From Daphnia carinata (taxonomy: Eukaryota; Arthropoda; Branchiopoda; Diplostraca; Daphniidae): a stretch of DNA of 64,000 bases. Numbering within the stretch: position 1 is the stretch's first letter; every line of letters begins with the position of its first letter. The notes beneath the pieces were generated by a model. It was not told the DNA's origin. It did no database searches and was given only the letters and a program-made list of their open reading frames with translations. Below, one piece after another: positions 44,370 through 56,038 of this stretch. The DNA lies in NCBI RefSeq assembly GCF_022539665.2, contig NC_081331.1, forward strand, positions 10,013,534 to 10,077,533. The letters are read 5' to 3'. Made by a program: the position numbers and the translations under genes.

Positions 44370-44938
44370 AGTACACTTAACAATACTTTTGTTCACCAGT
44401 CCCTTATCCGAAAATGTGAGAAATGAAAGTGCAACCAACAGGTCAAAAATATCTCAGTCGTGGATAACGGTGTTGTTATGTTTATATACTAAAACGCCAT
44501 CTGATGGTCAATTTTGGTATCGTTTTCGGTCAAATTTCTTCATTTTTCGTCTCTCCTTAATGCTTGAATGTAGTTCTAACAGTTGACGTCTAACAGGTTA
44601 TTGGAACAAGAGAAGAGGAAAACTACATAAAAATAACAGGCATAGAATACCACATGAATATTAAATGAACAGCCAGCATGACATGAACAGTCCTAGGTGC
44701 CTATCCTATACAGCATAAATGTTACTGTGGACTTGGACCTTCGCTTCGTACGGAAATACTGGAGATTATTTTAGTACATTCATGGGAAGGTTACACGGGA
44801 GCCCAAACAGAAGAGCTCTTCTCCATGCCTTCTAAAAAACTTCCAGCTGAAAGTGAAAATGAAAGATGGTTTTTGGACCTCATCGAAGCCTTAAAGGAAA
44901 GACAAAAATGCTTCGAAATAAAATGTCGCAACTTTCTG

Positions 44939-45540
44939 CATGGTGTACTAGCATGGTGTAACAACTCTTTGTTATAACGGCCTATCTCGGCTGAAGCCTG
45001 TTTGGGGTCTAGGTTATATATTGTCAGAGACGCCTAGTGGCCGATATTGAAGTAAAAGGTAAAGGCTGCACCTACTTGAAAAAATTTCTAAGTCCAAACA
45101 AGGGGACGTGTCCCATTATCCCATTACCTGTTACATATCAAAATTAACTTCTAACCTTTGTGTAGTTATATTATCGTATTTTTATGTTTAGTTGGTATAA
45201 AATGTGGAAGAAGTGGGAAAAAATCTTGTTTTTACTTGTTGTTTGTACGCGCCGCGCGTGGCCAGGTTACGTTAGGAAAGGAGAAAAAAGAAAGATTTAT
45301 ACTGGGTTTGAACTCGAGACTCCCGTACTGCAATCGAGTGTTCTATCCATTAGACCACTGTATTTGTAATCACTTTCCTATCGCGGTACTAGTATATCTC
45401 CTCAGTACTTCTAAGTAGTTCCGATGGTGGCGTCGGCTATATCTAACCTCAGTTAGGCCACACCCACCTCGTCAGAAAACAGGCTTCATTGGAGATAGGC
45501 CTTAAAATGGAGAGTTGTTACACCATGCTAGTACACCATG
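44939..45540. mobile_element. Nonautonomous TIR element (MITE-like), about 600 bp
   Basis: The ends are inverted copies: the outer 30 bp (CATGGTGTACTAGCATGGTG and on) are identical at 44939-44968 and, reversed, at 45540-45511, with weaker similarity continuing past 65 bp. Each end has an internal direct repeat of CATGGTGTA. The element is flanked on both sides by CTTTCTG (44932-44938 and 45541-45547), a likely target-site duplication of 7 to 9 bp depending on where the end is drawn. There is no transposase. A tRNA-like segment lies inside. Confidence 0.7.
45300..45366 (-). other. tRNA-like segment inside the TIR element
   Basis: On the minus strand it shows an A-box-like TGGTCTAATGGATAG and a B-box-like GAGTTCAAACCC at tRNA spacing, with a GCA triplet in anticodon position. 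The T stem pairs poorly and the acceptor stem is not evident, so it is a degenerate tRNA (Cys-like) or pol III promoter relic and not a working tRNA gene. Confidence 0.35.
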
Positions 45541-46696
45541 CTTTCTGCAGAAAAAAAAGATAATGGCAACAACGCTGATTTTGAAAATAGGCAACGTCCA
45601 AGCAAAGCGGCCTATTGTCATTAAAAAAAACAGTCTTCTGTGTCTTCGTGGGGAGTCACTATTTCTATGTGCACTATACAGATAGATCTGCGTTTTTTTT
45701 ACAGAAAATACCATAGCTCAACTAGCTTCACCACGAGGTATTGTTCGCAATTTGTGAAGTTCAGCTCAAGGTTAGTTAATGTCTTACATACGTGGAATAA
45801 TACAAGTAATATTTTACATTGGATATTCTAGGTCTTATTGCAGTACTTTGTTACTTTTGACTGCAAACAACATAATCCAGCTAGACCACCACCTTTTGAT
45901 CATAGTTTTTGAAGTTGAGCTTAAATACGAATAAAAAAAATACCTGAAAAATGTGTCTTTTTTTTTTTTTTTTTTTAAATTAAGGGTTGCAATTTATACA
46001 TAATAATATTTCAACGAAAAAAAAGGAATGGATACAAATGGGATGTAGGAGTGTTTCGGGTAGTCTTCTGGAGGTGGGAGGCTTAGTGGAATTTGTGGGA
46101 AGTGATACCGGGAGCTCAGAGAGATCCGTTTGGAAAGATTACATCCATTCCTTAGGATGCCCTTTTCCTCCCGTAGAAGTTGCTAAGGCGTGTTTTGTGC
46201 CGTCTGAGTAGTTCATCGGGCGATGGAGAAACCGGAATCATCTATGACGAAAATTGTCAACATCTCCATTTTACATTCCTGCACCCAAAGGATAATCTTC
46301 AGTTACTCATGGTAATCTTACGTTTATGGATAAATACAGTAAGGTAGTCAGTTAATAGACGTTGATAGTAAAAAAACGTAAGGCGTATTACGATGTGTCA
46401 ATCCAAAATGGTACAAAATGTTGCATTTTTATATGAGTACGATCCGTTCAGTGTTAGTTGACATCGGGAAGTGTTAAAATAAGTTGTGATGGTGACCAAA
46501 GATAGTCAGCTAAACACACTACTAGCTATTGGAACGAAAAGGGAAAATTTGGAACAGGAAACAGGATGATTTGATAAAAACTAAATCCTTCGTCTTCATT
46601 CCGAATATGCCGAAAAATATACATTAAATAAGTATTTTAAATAATTAACAAATGTAAAAATAAGTACTGTCGTTCACAATCGTCGAGATAAGTGTC

Positions 46697-46714
46697 GGGG
46701 GGGGGGGGGGGGGG
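46697..46714 (+). repeat. Poly-G tract, 18 bases
   Basis: Uninterrupted run of 18 G on the + strand; length may be affected by sequencing or replication slippage. Confidence 0.9.
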
Positions 46715-47424
46715 TTACCTTTAAAAAAATTCCAACTTGGTGAAAAAGTTTGTACGATTTGACATTTTTTTTCTCATGCTGTTGACAATATGCTCATCCT
46801 TCTTCCTGCTTCTAAAAAAGTTCTATCCACCCTCCCTTGCCTCGTGAGTTTTTTATTAGAAAGTGGTTGCAGTTATACAGATAAAGTTATAGATAAAGGT
46901 TTTAGTGTTACAATGTGTCTTCTTTGACTTGACTACAAGTAGCCAAATTAAAGCCATTTGCCGATAAAAAATCGTTTACTCATCCAAACTACTTTGTCAA
47001 AAATTTTAGTTCAATAACCGGACATTGTCAGGAAGACGTTGTGTTATTTGATGTGTTCAAAGTGCGCCATTCGAGCTTGGACGATTGCACGCTTGCAAAA
47101 TGTAAAATAAATAATAATTTTAAAAATCCCTTGAAAGTGAGAAGCATCTTAATGGGACAGACTTTTCGAGTTGGGGGGAAGTTGTTGTGGAGTTCAGCAC
47201 GCAGTTGGAAAGCGAAATGAGATCCTAGATAATATGGACCGGAAATTAGCTGTTTTTACCAACATGATTCGCCATCAGCGAGGCAAGTACACAGATGAAA
47301 CTGAGACTCGTTTGCTTTTTCAGGTCATGCGGGTTTGATGGTCAAACCCACGCTGCGTACAGCGCAACTGGAGCTTGATAAAGACGAAAAATTATGTAGA
47401 AATTAAAATAGACAACTAATTTTG

Positions 47425-47658
47425 TTATTGCGGTTCCTCGCGTTTGTCTACAATCGCCCTTGCAAATTCACTGTACACTGATCCCATAATTGGTAAAAGA
47501 ACCTTTTGGGAAAGCAATGGTGGTGTGATTCTGTAATCGATGAGCTGGGCACACACAGCTAAGCAAATTTTGGAAGCGCAAAGATGTGGAAATTTTAAAT
47601 TGAAGAGATATATGTCGAGCAGTCTCAGCAGCTCACGATGCGTTTTTTTTTTGCGCAT
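47425..47658 (-). CDS. Weak open frame of unknown status
   Basis: Seventy-seven codons on the minus strand, 170 bp upstream of vitellogenin C, with a natural-looking composition (Leu/Cys-rich helix, few rare residues). No family was recognised, no splice partners were found, and the ATG follows a poly-A stretch on that strand. It could be a degraded exon of an old gene or chance. Confidence 0.15.
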   Translation of the reverse strand: MRKKKTHRELLRLLDIYLFNLKFPHLCASKICLAVCAQLIDYRITPPLLSQKVLLPIMGSVYSEFARAIVDKREEPQ

Positions 47659-47825
47659 GACCTCGTTATATTAGAGGTTATCTGTGAAGCGCATACGAGT
47701 CTAGTTGAAATCCGCTGATGGGCCATCTTTGAGGAAGGCTACATAAGGCGAACTTTCTCACGTGCCACAACTGTGTTTCGTCTCTTTACCCATTGCCGCA
47801 ATTTTTGAGGCACATGGTTACCAAG

Positions 47826-50800
47826 ATGCGATTCTTCGCTCTTTTTATTGGTATTATACTAATTCATTAATTTTTTTTCTTTTACTTTTAAAATAGTTTT
47901 CCTTAACAAACCTGAACATTGCACTACGAATTCTAGTGATTGCGGTCAGTGCCTGCGCTGGCAAATCCGTCGAAGGACCCCGCCGTGCCGTTGTATCGAT
48001 TTCGAATGATGAAATCAATGGCAAAGTTATCTTTGAGCAGGCTTCTCCTAAAAGCCCGGTAAAGATCCGCGGCACCGTCTATGGCCTGGAGCCGGGCATG
48101 CACGGCATGCACGTGCACGAAGGTCACCAGCTGGGAGCCGATTGCCACCAGGTTGGACCTCATTTCAACCCGACTGGCAAGCACCACGGAGGACCCCGTG
48201 ATCCTAACCGTCATGTTGGTGATCTCGGTAACATCAAGGTAAGCTTGATATGCTATCTGTTGTCTTAAGCTATTGTAATATTGTTCAAATACTGTATACG
48301 AACAATTATTTTATTTTATCAAACGATAGTTTTTTCAATTGCTAAAAAATTATTATGATGACAAACAATTACAGGCCATACCATCCGGCCAGGTTTCTCG
48401 GGCAGACATCAGCATCTTGTCCCAGGTGATGTCTTTGTACGAAGACCAGCCAAACAGCGTCCTCAACCGTGCTCTGGTGATTCATGCCAATGCCGATGAT
48501 TTGGGTCGCGGTAACGGCCCCGAAAGTCTTAAAACTGGCAATTCGGGTGCTCATATCGCTTGTGGTCTCATCTCTCTTGTCGACGTCGATGAACAAAATA
48601 TCGAAATTGACGAACAACTAGTCAGTGGTCATCACCAACATGGACACCACGGACATAACCATAGCCAAAATGTTAACACACGCTCTGCTGAGAGCAAGCC
48701 ATTGAAAGGTTTGGAGGATTGGTCTTCCTTTGAAACGATCAAACCCACTAAACCCCACGATGGTTTCGAATTGAAAACTGCTGTTCCTACTCACAACGGT
48801 ATTTAATTTGTTTTGTTTTTTTCTTTTGTTAACGTTTAAAAAACAAATTTTAACTAAAATTTTTCTTACAACAATATTGCTGAAATTAGTTTGGAAAGTT
48901 GGTCGCGTCTATGAATATAACTACTCTGGTTTCCTTTCAACCGGTATGATGGGTATCAGCCCCATTATCTCTGGAGGATCAATTTCAGGCCGTCTGACCG
49001 TTGAACCCGTGGATCACAGCACCATCAACATTGCCGTAAGTTTTATTAATACACAGTAACGGCAAAAACAATTCCCTCTAATTTGACAAAAAATCAATTT
49101 ACCAGTTCACCAACTTGAGTGGAAAAATGTTCAATGAGGCTGTTTTAGAAGAATTTATTAAGGCCGATCCTGGCACCAACGTCCCACTGATGGATAAGGA
49201 ACACCTTATTAAACCAATTCAGATGAAGATTGTCAATGGCAAGGTAAAAGAATATTTGCAGTTTTAAATTTGAAGATGATAAATTCTTCTGTCATTGTAG
49301 ATTGAATATGTTGCCATCAGCAAGTCGGAACCTCTGTGGACCGTCAATTTCAAGCGCGCCGTAGCCGCTCAACTGCAACTGCAGCTCGATGGAGCTTCTG
49401 GTGTCTTCCACAAAGAAGAACACGGTGCCTACTACGCCGAGAATACCGTCTACTACACAATGGAGGTAATTTGGAATGCTTTTTAGTCGTTTTTACTCAG
49501 CATTTAACTATGAAAATATTCCATTTCAGGGTTGTACCAGTGGTGAATGTCAGACCTGGTATCACATTAGCCGCATCCCCAAGCAGCAGTTGGTTTCCAA
49601 TCCGCAATTGCTGGCTGTACCTGAGCTCTGCGAGGGTTTCCCTGTTTACGAAATCGTCAAGAACCGTGATTTTGACAAATGCCAAAACCTGCCCGTGTTT
49701 AACTATATCAGCACACCTGGTATGCAGTGCGACGTCACTAGCGGCGCAAGCTGTCAGAACGAGTGGGCGGTAGGTGATCAATTTGCTTAATGTGTATTCA
49801 AAATTTGTATTATTCATGATTTTCATCCTTTTTTGTTATTAGCATGTGGACCTTGTTAGGATTCTCGGTTGCAAAATCAACGAAGAAACTTTTATCGTTC
49901 AACGCATCAAGACCATGGATCGCTTGGTTACCAAGCCTCTTGCTTATGAAACTGAGGCCCTTGAAGGTTTGACCATTCAGAAAATCGAGTTGGTGGACAT
50001 CAAGAACCAGAAAAGCGATCATACCATGATGAAGATGCCCGCTGATATCCAACACTACAAATCCTTGACTTACGCTTACGATGAAGAGCATGCTACGGAA
50101 GGTTCCCGTATGAGCCAACCAGGTCTTCGTGATATTAACACTCCGTTGGTGATGGATGTTGGTAACGAAAAAGCTATCGAGGAAGCTGATCGCCTCTTGT
50201 CGGAGATCCTTCGTGATATTGAAGGCACCGAATACTACACTGATCCCAGTGGCAAGTTTGTCGCTGATAAAATCGAAATGATGCGTAAAGCCATCTCCAA
50301 CTTGGAGTACCCTGAGCTTTTCGCCTTTGTTTCCAAACATTTGAGCAAGGAAAGTGACGAATGGAGCCCCGTCAGGTAAGATTACTTAAAAATGTAAAAT
50401 CAATTTCGTCAAGTAAATTTCACTTCATTCGTGCAGCCAAGTGATGTTGGATGCTTTGGTCATTGCTGGCACCAACCCATCTTTGATGGTCGTCCGCGAA
50501 TGGATCCTCAAGGGCCGTCTTCAAGGCGAACAGGCCGTCCTTTCTATATCCACGCTTCCTGCTACCGTCAAGACCCCCACGAAGCAGCTTTTGATCAACT
50601 TAATTGTAATAGAAATTTTTACATTTTTTTCTTATTCATATTACACAATCTGGTTATTTTGTCAATAGGAATTGATGAAATCTGAAGTGGTCGCCAGCAA
50701 CAGAGACTTGAAATTTGCCACAGCCTTGTCCGTTTCACGTCTCGTCTACCAGGCTTGTGTCAACAGCACTACGAGCACAAATTTGTTCCCCAAGATGATT

Positions 50801-53800
50801 ATGGGCGAATTTTGCTCCGTTCGCGACCCACTGGTGACTCGCCAGTTGGTTCCTTGGCTCAACGAGCAGCTGAAGAAGGCTAACGATGACATTGAGCGCA
50901 TCGCGATGATGGCCGCTTTGGGTAACATCGGTCACGAAGTTATTCTGCCTTCCATCTTGCCCCACATCAGCAGCTGCGAGCCCAGCAGCCACTTTGAAGC
51001 CGAATGGTACGAACGCCATCGCCGCTCCATGCGCGACGACGAAGAGCCGATGATGAAGAAAGAATGGAGAAAGAAGTGGCTGGCCTACAAGAAGAAGCAT
51101 CACAATAAGGATGCCTCCGTCGAAGAATTGTTGGACCAATTCGAAGAAGAACTTCGCAGTGAGATGGAGGAGGAAAAGGCTGGTAAAAGCCATAAGAAGA
51201 CTCACAGGCCAGAACATAAAAAAGAGAACAAGAAAGATAACAAGAAATCGGCCAAGTTGAGCAAGAAGGATGAAAAGAAAGAACGAAAAGCTGCCAAGAA
51301 GGATGAGAAAGAGTATGAAGAATTAGAGGAAAATATCAAGATGGACGAGAAGGAGGACAAGGAAGCCTTCAAATCCGCCAAAAAGGAAGAAAAAGATGAA
51401 TTCAAATCAGGCAAAAAAGATGAGAAGAAGGAAATCAAATCCATGGTGAAAGAAGAGAAACAGGAAATGAAAAAGATGAAATCCGAAATCAAGACTGAAA
51501 AATCCAAGGAAAAGGAATTCGAACTGTTTAATGAATTCACTGACGAGGAAGACGTTGTTACCGATTTTGAAGAAGCTGTCGAAGAAGAAGAGGATTCGCT
51601 ATCGATGGAGGATGTTGAAGACAGGGCTGCCTGCAACATTCTCCGCACCAAAGCCATCTATGCCCTCAGCACCATGGCCGTCAACAAGGAGGAGATCGTC
51701 TCCAAGATTTTGATGCCCATCTACTTCAACAAAGCCGAAGAAACCGAGATCCGTTTGGCCGCTCTGTCTCTGCTCTTCATCAGCAACCCTCCCGTCGCTT
51801 TCTGGGAACGCGTTGCCTTGAGCACCTGGGTCGAGCCCAACGACCAAGTCTCCCACTACATCTACACCACCATCGCCAGCTTGGTCAGCAACAAGGACCC
51901 CAAGCGCCGCGACATTACTCAACGTGCCGAGGCCGTTTTGCCCATGATGAAGCCCATGCGCTGGACTTCTTTCGTCTCTTCCAACTACTTGAAGGCCGGT
52001 TACGAGGAGAAGAGCCGTCTCGGTTACATCACCAAGACCGTCAACTTCCCCGGATACGAATCCTTCATTCCCTCTAACCACTACAATAGTTTGTACCTCA
52101 CTTTTGGTCCTTGGTTCACTCGTCTGTTTGACGTTTCCATCAACAGCAAGCAGCCAGAGAAGTTCCTTGACAAATTTTTGGGCAAAACTTTCCTCCGTGG
52201 AAAATCCGACAAGGACGAGTCGCTGCACACTCATCCCGATCTAGAGAAAATCCAAAAAGAACTGAAAATTGAAGCTCGTGCCACCGGTCAACCCGAAATT
52301 TTCATCTACGTCAACTTCATGGACAATTACCAACGATTCTTGGCCATCACTCCTTTGACCATTGAGAAAATGGCGGAGAAATTGATCCGCAGCAGTGTTG
52401 AACGTAGTGTTAAGAGCGAATCTTCCTTCAGCGTACACAAAGTATTGCCCATGATCGATGTTTTCGTGCGCGTCCCATCAGCCATGGGTCTCGCATATTC
52501 AGGCATCGCCCAAGTCCGTCTCTTTGCCTCCGTCAAGACCAATATTCGCACCAATGTTGACTTCAAATCGATGAAAACTTTGAAGGCTCAGACCGAAGGT
52601 ACCATCATGCCCGTCTTCAATTTGGATATCTGCAACAAAATCACCCTTGAGATGCCTTTCAGCCACTCATATCCGACTGCTGGTGTTCATGTTGAAATGA
52701 TCGCTGCTATGCCTGGTCGTTTCTCCATCATTGCCGATATGGACAAAGCCAATATTGAGACCACCTGGGAATTTTTGGGTAGCAAATTGCGTCTGGCCCG
52801 CCATGCCGTTATCCCATACACCACCATCCGCAAACTGGGTGATTACACTCCGTCTTTGCTCCTACCTGAAACCAAACCCATCATGCTTCTGAACAAACCT
52901 TTGCAGGTATTTTATTACTCGTTTTCATGAATATCAAAGTGTCATAAACTAACGATTTTATTTTCCATTAAGACTGAAACTTCTTTCGGTGGACAAGCAT
53001 TGGGCTTGAACATGTTGTTGACTGAACGCGGTGATGTTCAGGCGTTGCGAGCCCCCAACGCTTACAACCAAGATTGGTTCGGTTACTTGCTCTTCAGCGC
53101 TCTGCCATCCACTCTTCGCTATCACGAGACCAACCTCTTTTTGGACCAGGCAAAATCTGAGACCAAGATCATCAAAAGCTCTTTCTCCATTGGTAAAGTC
53201 ATCGTAAAATATCTATGAAAAATAATTTTATTCACTTTGACATGAAATACGTCCTCCTGCTCTAGCTGTTAAACAGGGTGAAGACGTCAACTCTGAGCTG
53301 CTAGAAGAAGAAGAACGTGAAAACAAGGGTCTAATGAAGAAGATGAAAAAGGTTGATGAAAGAGACGTCTTCGAGGAATTCGGTAGAAAAGAACGCAAAT
53401 TCCAGGAACTTTTCAGTCAGATGGCAGAGCCTGTTGGCTATTCTCTCGATATGGCCGTTGAGTTAGTTGGCAGTGCCAGACCCCGTGTTTTCGGTACCTC
53501 ACTTTCTTACGGAGTTGGAGATTACGGTCGATCACACCGCGGTAGCCTCAAGGTGGAGAAACGCTTCCATTCGGAGATGGGAGAAAACTTTGTTTTGTGT
53601 GTCGATGTTGACGCCAAACTTCCCAGGCCGTCTGTAGTCCGTCGCGAAGAATTCTTGCGTGATGATATTTCACGCACATCTTCCATCAAGATTGGTTTCG
53701 GCAAATCTTGCACTGACGATCGCAAAATCATCATTAACGTAATTCCCCTATATAAACAAAAGAATATTCGTAAAAAATTATGGTGATTAAACTATTGTAC

Positions 53801-55479
53801 ACGTTTTTAGGCTCAAATGGCCCGCAGTGAGGACGAAATTCCTTCAACCATCCAATCCAAGATGCAGGAGCGTGAATGCGCTAAGCAAGAACTTTTCGGA
53901 CGTGGGGTTAGCGAAGAGTGCTTGTCTACTCGCCGCTTGGCTTCGATCCTGAACAAGGGAGTTATGACCATCGACTACAACGAGGTTTTTAAGAGAATTT
54001 TTTTTTGTCCTAATTTTCAATGCAAAGAATTTGAACTAATTTTCAAATGTAGATGCCCGGATTCGTGCGCAACGTGACTACCAAGGCGAGCAACCTTTTC
54101 CGCCGCTGGATGGGCGAACACATGTCGGACAACCAGGTGGACGTTAAGAATACGGCCAACCAGATCCGCATTGAAAGCGTTTACTATCCAATCATTGGTT
54201 CCATGGATCTGCGTGTCTACAAACCTGAATCGAATACATTCTACCACGGCATCAATATCCATCCTTTGGCCGAAGCCGTCCTGCCCTTCAATCCTCGTCT
54301 TACCGCTTTCCGCGCTGTTTATGGTGGTCCAGGTCTCTGCATGGTTGATCGCGATTCCGTTACTACCTACGATGGCCTCACCTACAATACTTCTATCGAA
54401 GGCTGCGATCAGCTCATCACCAAGGACTGTTCCGGTCGCTACAAAATGGCTGTTTTGGCTCGTGAAGAAAAGAACGCAAAAGTAAGCGTCGTTTTAAATG
54501 CCGAATGTTGAAAATTGTTTTAAAGCATGGAATTTTTGTTTGTATATTTTCTTAGGTTGTGACTGTGTACTTGAACCGTGAAAAGATCGAGATCAACCCC
54601 GCTCAAAAGAAGGCCAAGATCAATGAAGTGGAACACGTCTTTAACGACGTTTCCCGCGTTTACCAGGTCAGGGATGTGGATCAGAACATTATTGCCCTTA
54701 TCCGCGTGACCAGTGACGGATTTATGGAAGTGGATTCACCAAGCCATATGATCCGCGTAACTGCAAGTGCCGAAGAGGTCATCCTCCTGAACTCCCCCAT
54801 TCATCGTGGACGCTTGTGTGGCCTGTGTGGTTCCCAAACAGGCGATAAGATCACTGACCTGGCTGGACCCAAAAAATGTCCCCTGCCTGAAAACTTGATG
54901 AGTGTTGCTTACGAGTTGAGGCAACCGGCTGGATGCAAGAGCGCTCAAACACCCGGAGAAAAAGAGGTTCTGCGTCGTATTCAAGACAAATGCATCAAAG
55001 AAGAATCGCATGCTGTTTTTGGACTCACCGATAGACGTCCCATGGCACCCATGTTCCAGCAGCACGTCCTATCAATGGGCATCCGCAGTGCCGAAACTGA
55101 TTGTGAGCTCTCCCGCAACCGCATGATTCATCGTGGACGTAAGCGCTGTTTTTCAGTCGAGCCAGCCCTGAAGTGTTCACCTGGATGCCAGCCAGCTGAA
55201 TTTGAAACTGTCAAGGTAGAGTTGAAATCTTAAAAATGTGATTACCATATCCCATTAAACTTGAGTATGTGTACGAATTCGTATGAATAGATGGGATTCC
55301 ATTGCCTTCCAAGCGGACCGCTATCCGATCAGCTGAAGGAGGCCCTACCCATTCGTCCATTGGATGAGTTGGCCGGAATGGAGGTAACTAATATGGCTGT
55401 TTTGCGCGTGCCGTCGTCCTGCGCTCCCTCTAGTATCCGTGTGGAAGATAAAGAGCCTAAATCGCATCGTCGCCATTAA
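47826..55479 (+). CDS. Vtg: Vitellogenin C with intact-looking SOD domain and Lys/Glu-rich insertion
   Basis: Third yolk precursor, about 2174 residues. Exons: 47826-47850, 47937-48238, 48375-48798, 48890-49035, 49106-49243, 49301-49465, 49530-49769, 49843-50375, 50437-50605, 50669-52906, 52973-53192, 53266-53738, 53811-53984, 54053-54481, 54556-55215, 55291-55479. Signal peptide, then a SOD domain with the expected ligands His67, His69, His84, His92, His101, Asp104 and His146, plus both disulfide cysteines (78, 172); the active-site Arg position is His169. A His-rich stretch follows (194-205). The lipoprotein N-terminal domain is interrupted by a Lys/Glu-rich insertion (about 870-1030) close to an RHRR convertase-like site (830-833). 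DUF1943-type and VWD (CGLCG) regions follow. It lacks the intron that splits the VWD start in A and B, and is more diverged from them than they are from each other. Confidence 0.96.
51040..51620 (+). repeat. Low-complexity Lys/Glu-coding tract in vitellogenin C
   Basis: Purine-rich sequence (AAG/GAA/GAT codons) encoding roughly 150 extra residues with alternating KKDEKKE-type blocks. Copies A and B have only about 40 residues at this place. In insect vitellogenins the comparable loop is the poly-Ser, protease-cut linker. Confidence 0.85.
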
Positions 55480-56038
55480 AATACTAAAGTGAACTGTTTG
55501 AACTGACTTAGACTACGGAATAATGGCTGGTTCACCCCCATTTATTCTTTTATTTCGAGAAAAATAGTAATTATTTTAACGTGTATTGTAATTGGGGAAA
55601 TCTATGGAAATATAATAATATACAATGAAACGTTTTAACATGCGAAAATATTTTACCGAGAAAATTACAGTAGGTATGCTTTTCGTAATAATAACCTCTT
55701 CTAGGGTCTCTTCGTACAAATTTACTTCCATTTTTCAATAAGATGATAAAACTGAACCACAGGTCTATCACCTCTCAGTTGGCAATTAGTCGTCAACTCA
55801 GAGAGCCTCTGTCTATCTAAGGTGGTGATTGAAAGAGACCTAGGACCCGCAATGAACCCCACGCTTTCGCCACCTTCTTCCGCACTCCGCATTCCCACTA
55901 TTTAATGTGAACTACACACTAGTTAGGGTTTGTTGACAGTTGTTCGCTGCTGTCATCCTGGCAATGTTTGTTAAGATTTTTGCCATTTATTAAGTTATCC
56001 ATAAATCATTACTTGCTATATAACTTCACGTAAAAGCA
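55480..56038. other. Intergenic: vitellogenin C 3' UTR and VPS33A promoter
   Basis: About 560 bp between tandem genes. No AATAAA is obvious on the + strand just after vitellogenin C. Nothing further is recognised. Confidence 0.4.

Larger units (their letters stand above)
44370..47825. other. Long gene-poor stretch upstream of vitellogenin C
   Basis: Contains the terminal-inverted-repeat element at 44939-45540, an 18-G tract (46697-46714), T-runs near 45960, and a weak minus-strand open frame (47425-47658). The last 100 bp should hold the vitellogenin C promoter; no canonical TATA is visible, only CATAAG near 47742. No other gene is supported. Confidence 0.5.

Noticed and set aside
51202-51657. 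Ser/Phe-rich minus-strand frame opposite the vitellogenin C insertion
   Set aside because: Reverse complement of the Lys/Glu-coding tract; low-complexity artefact.
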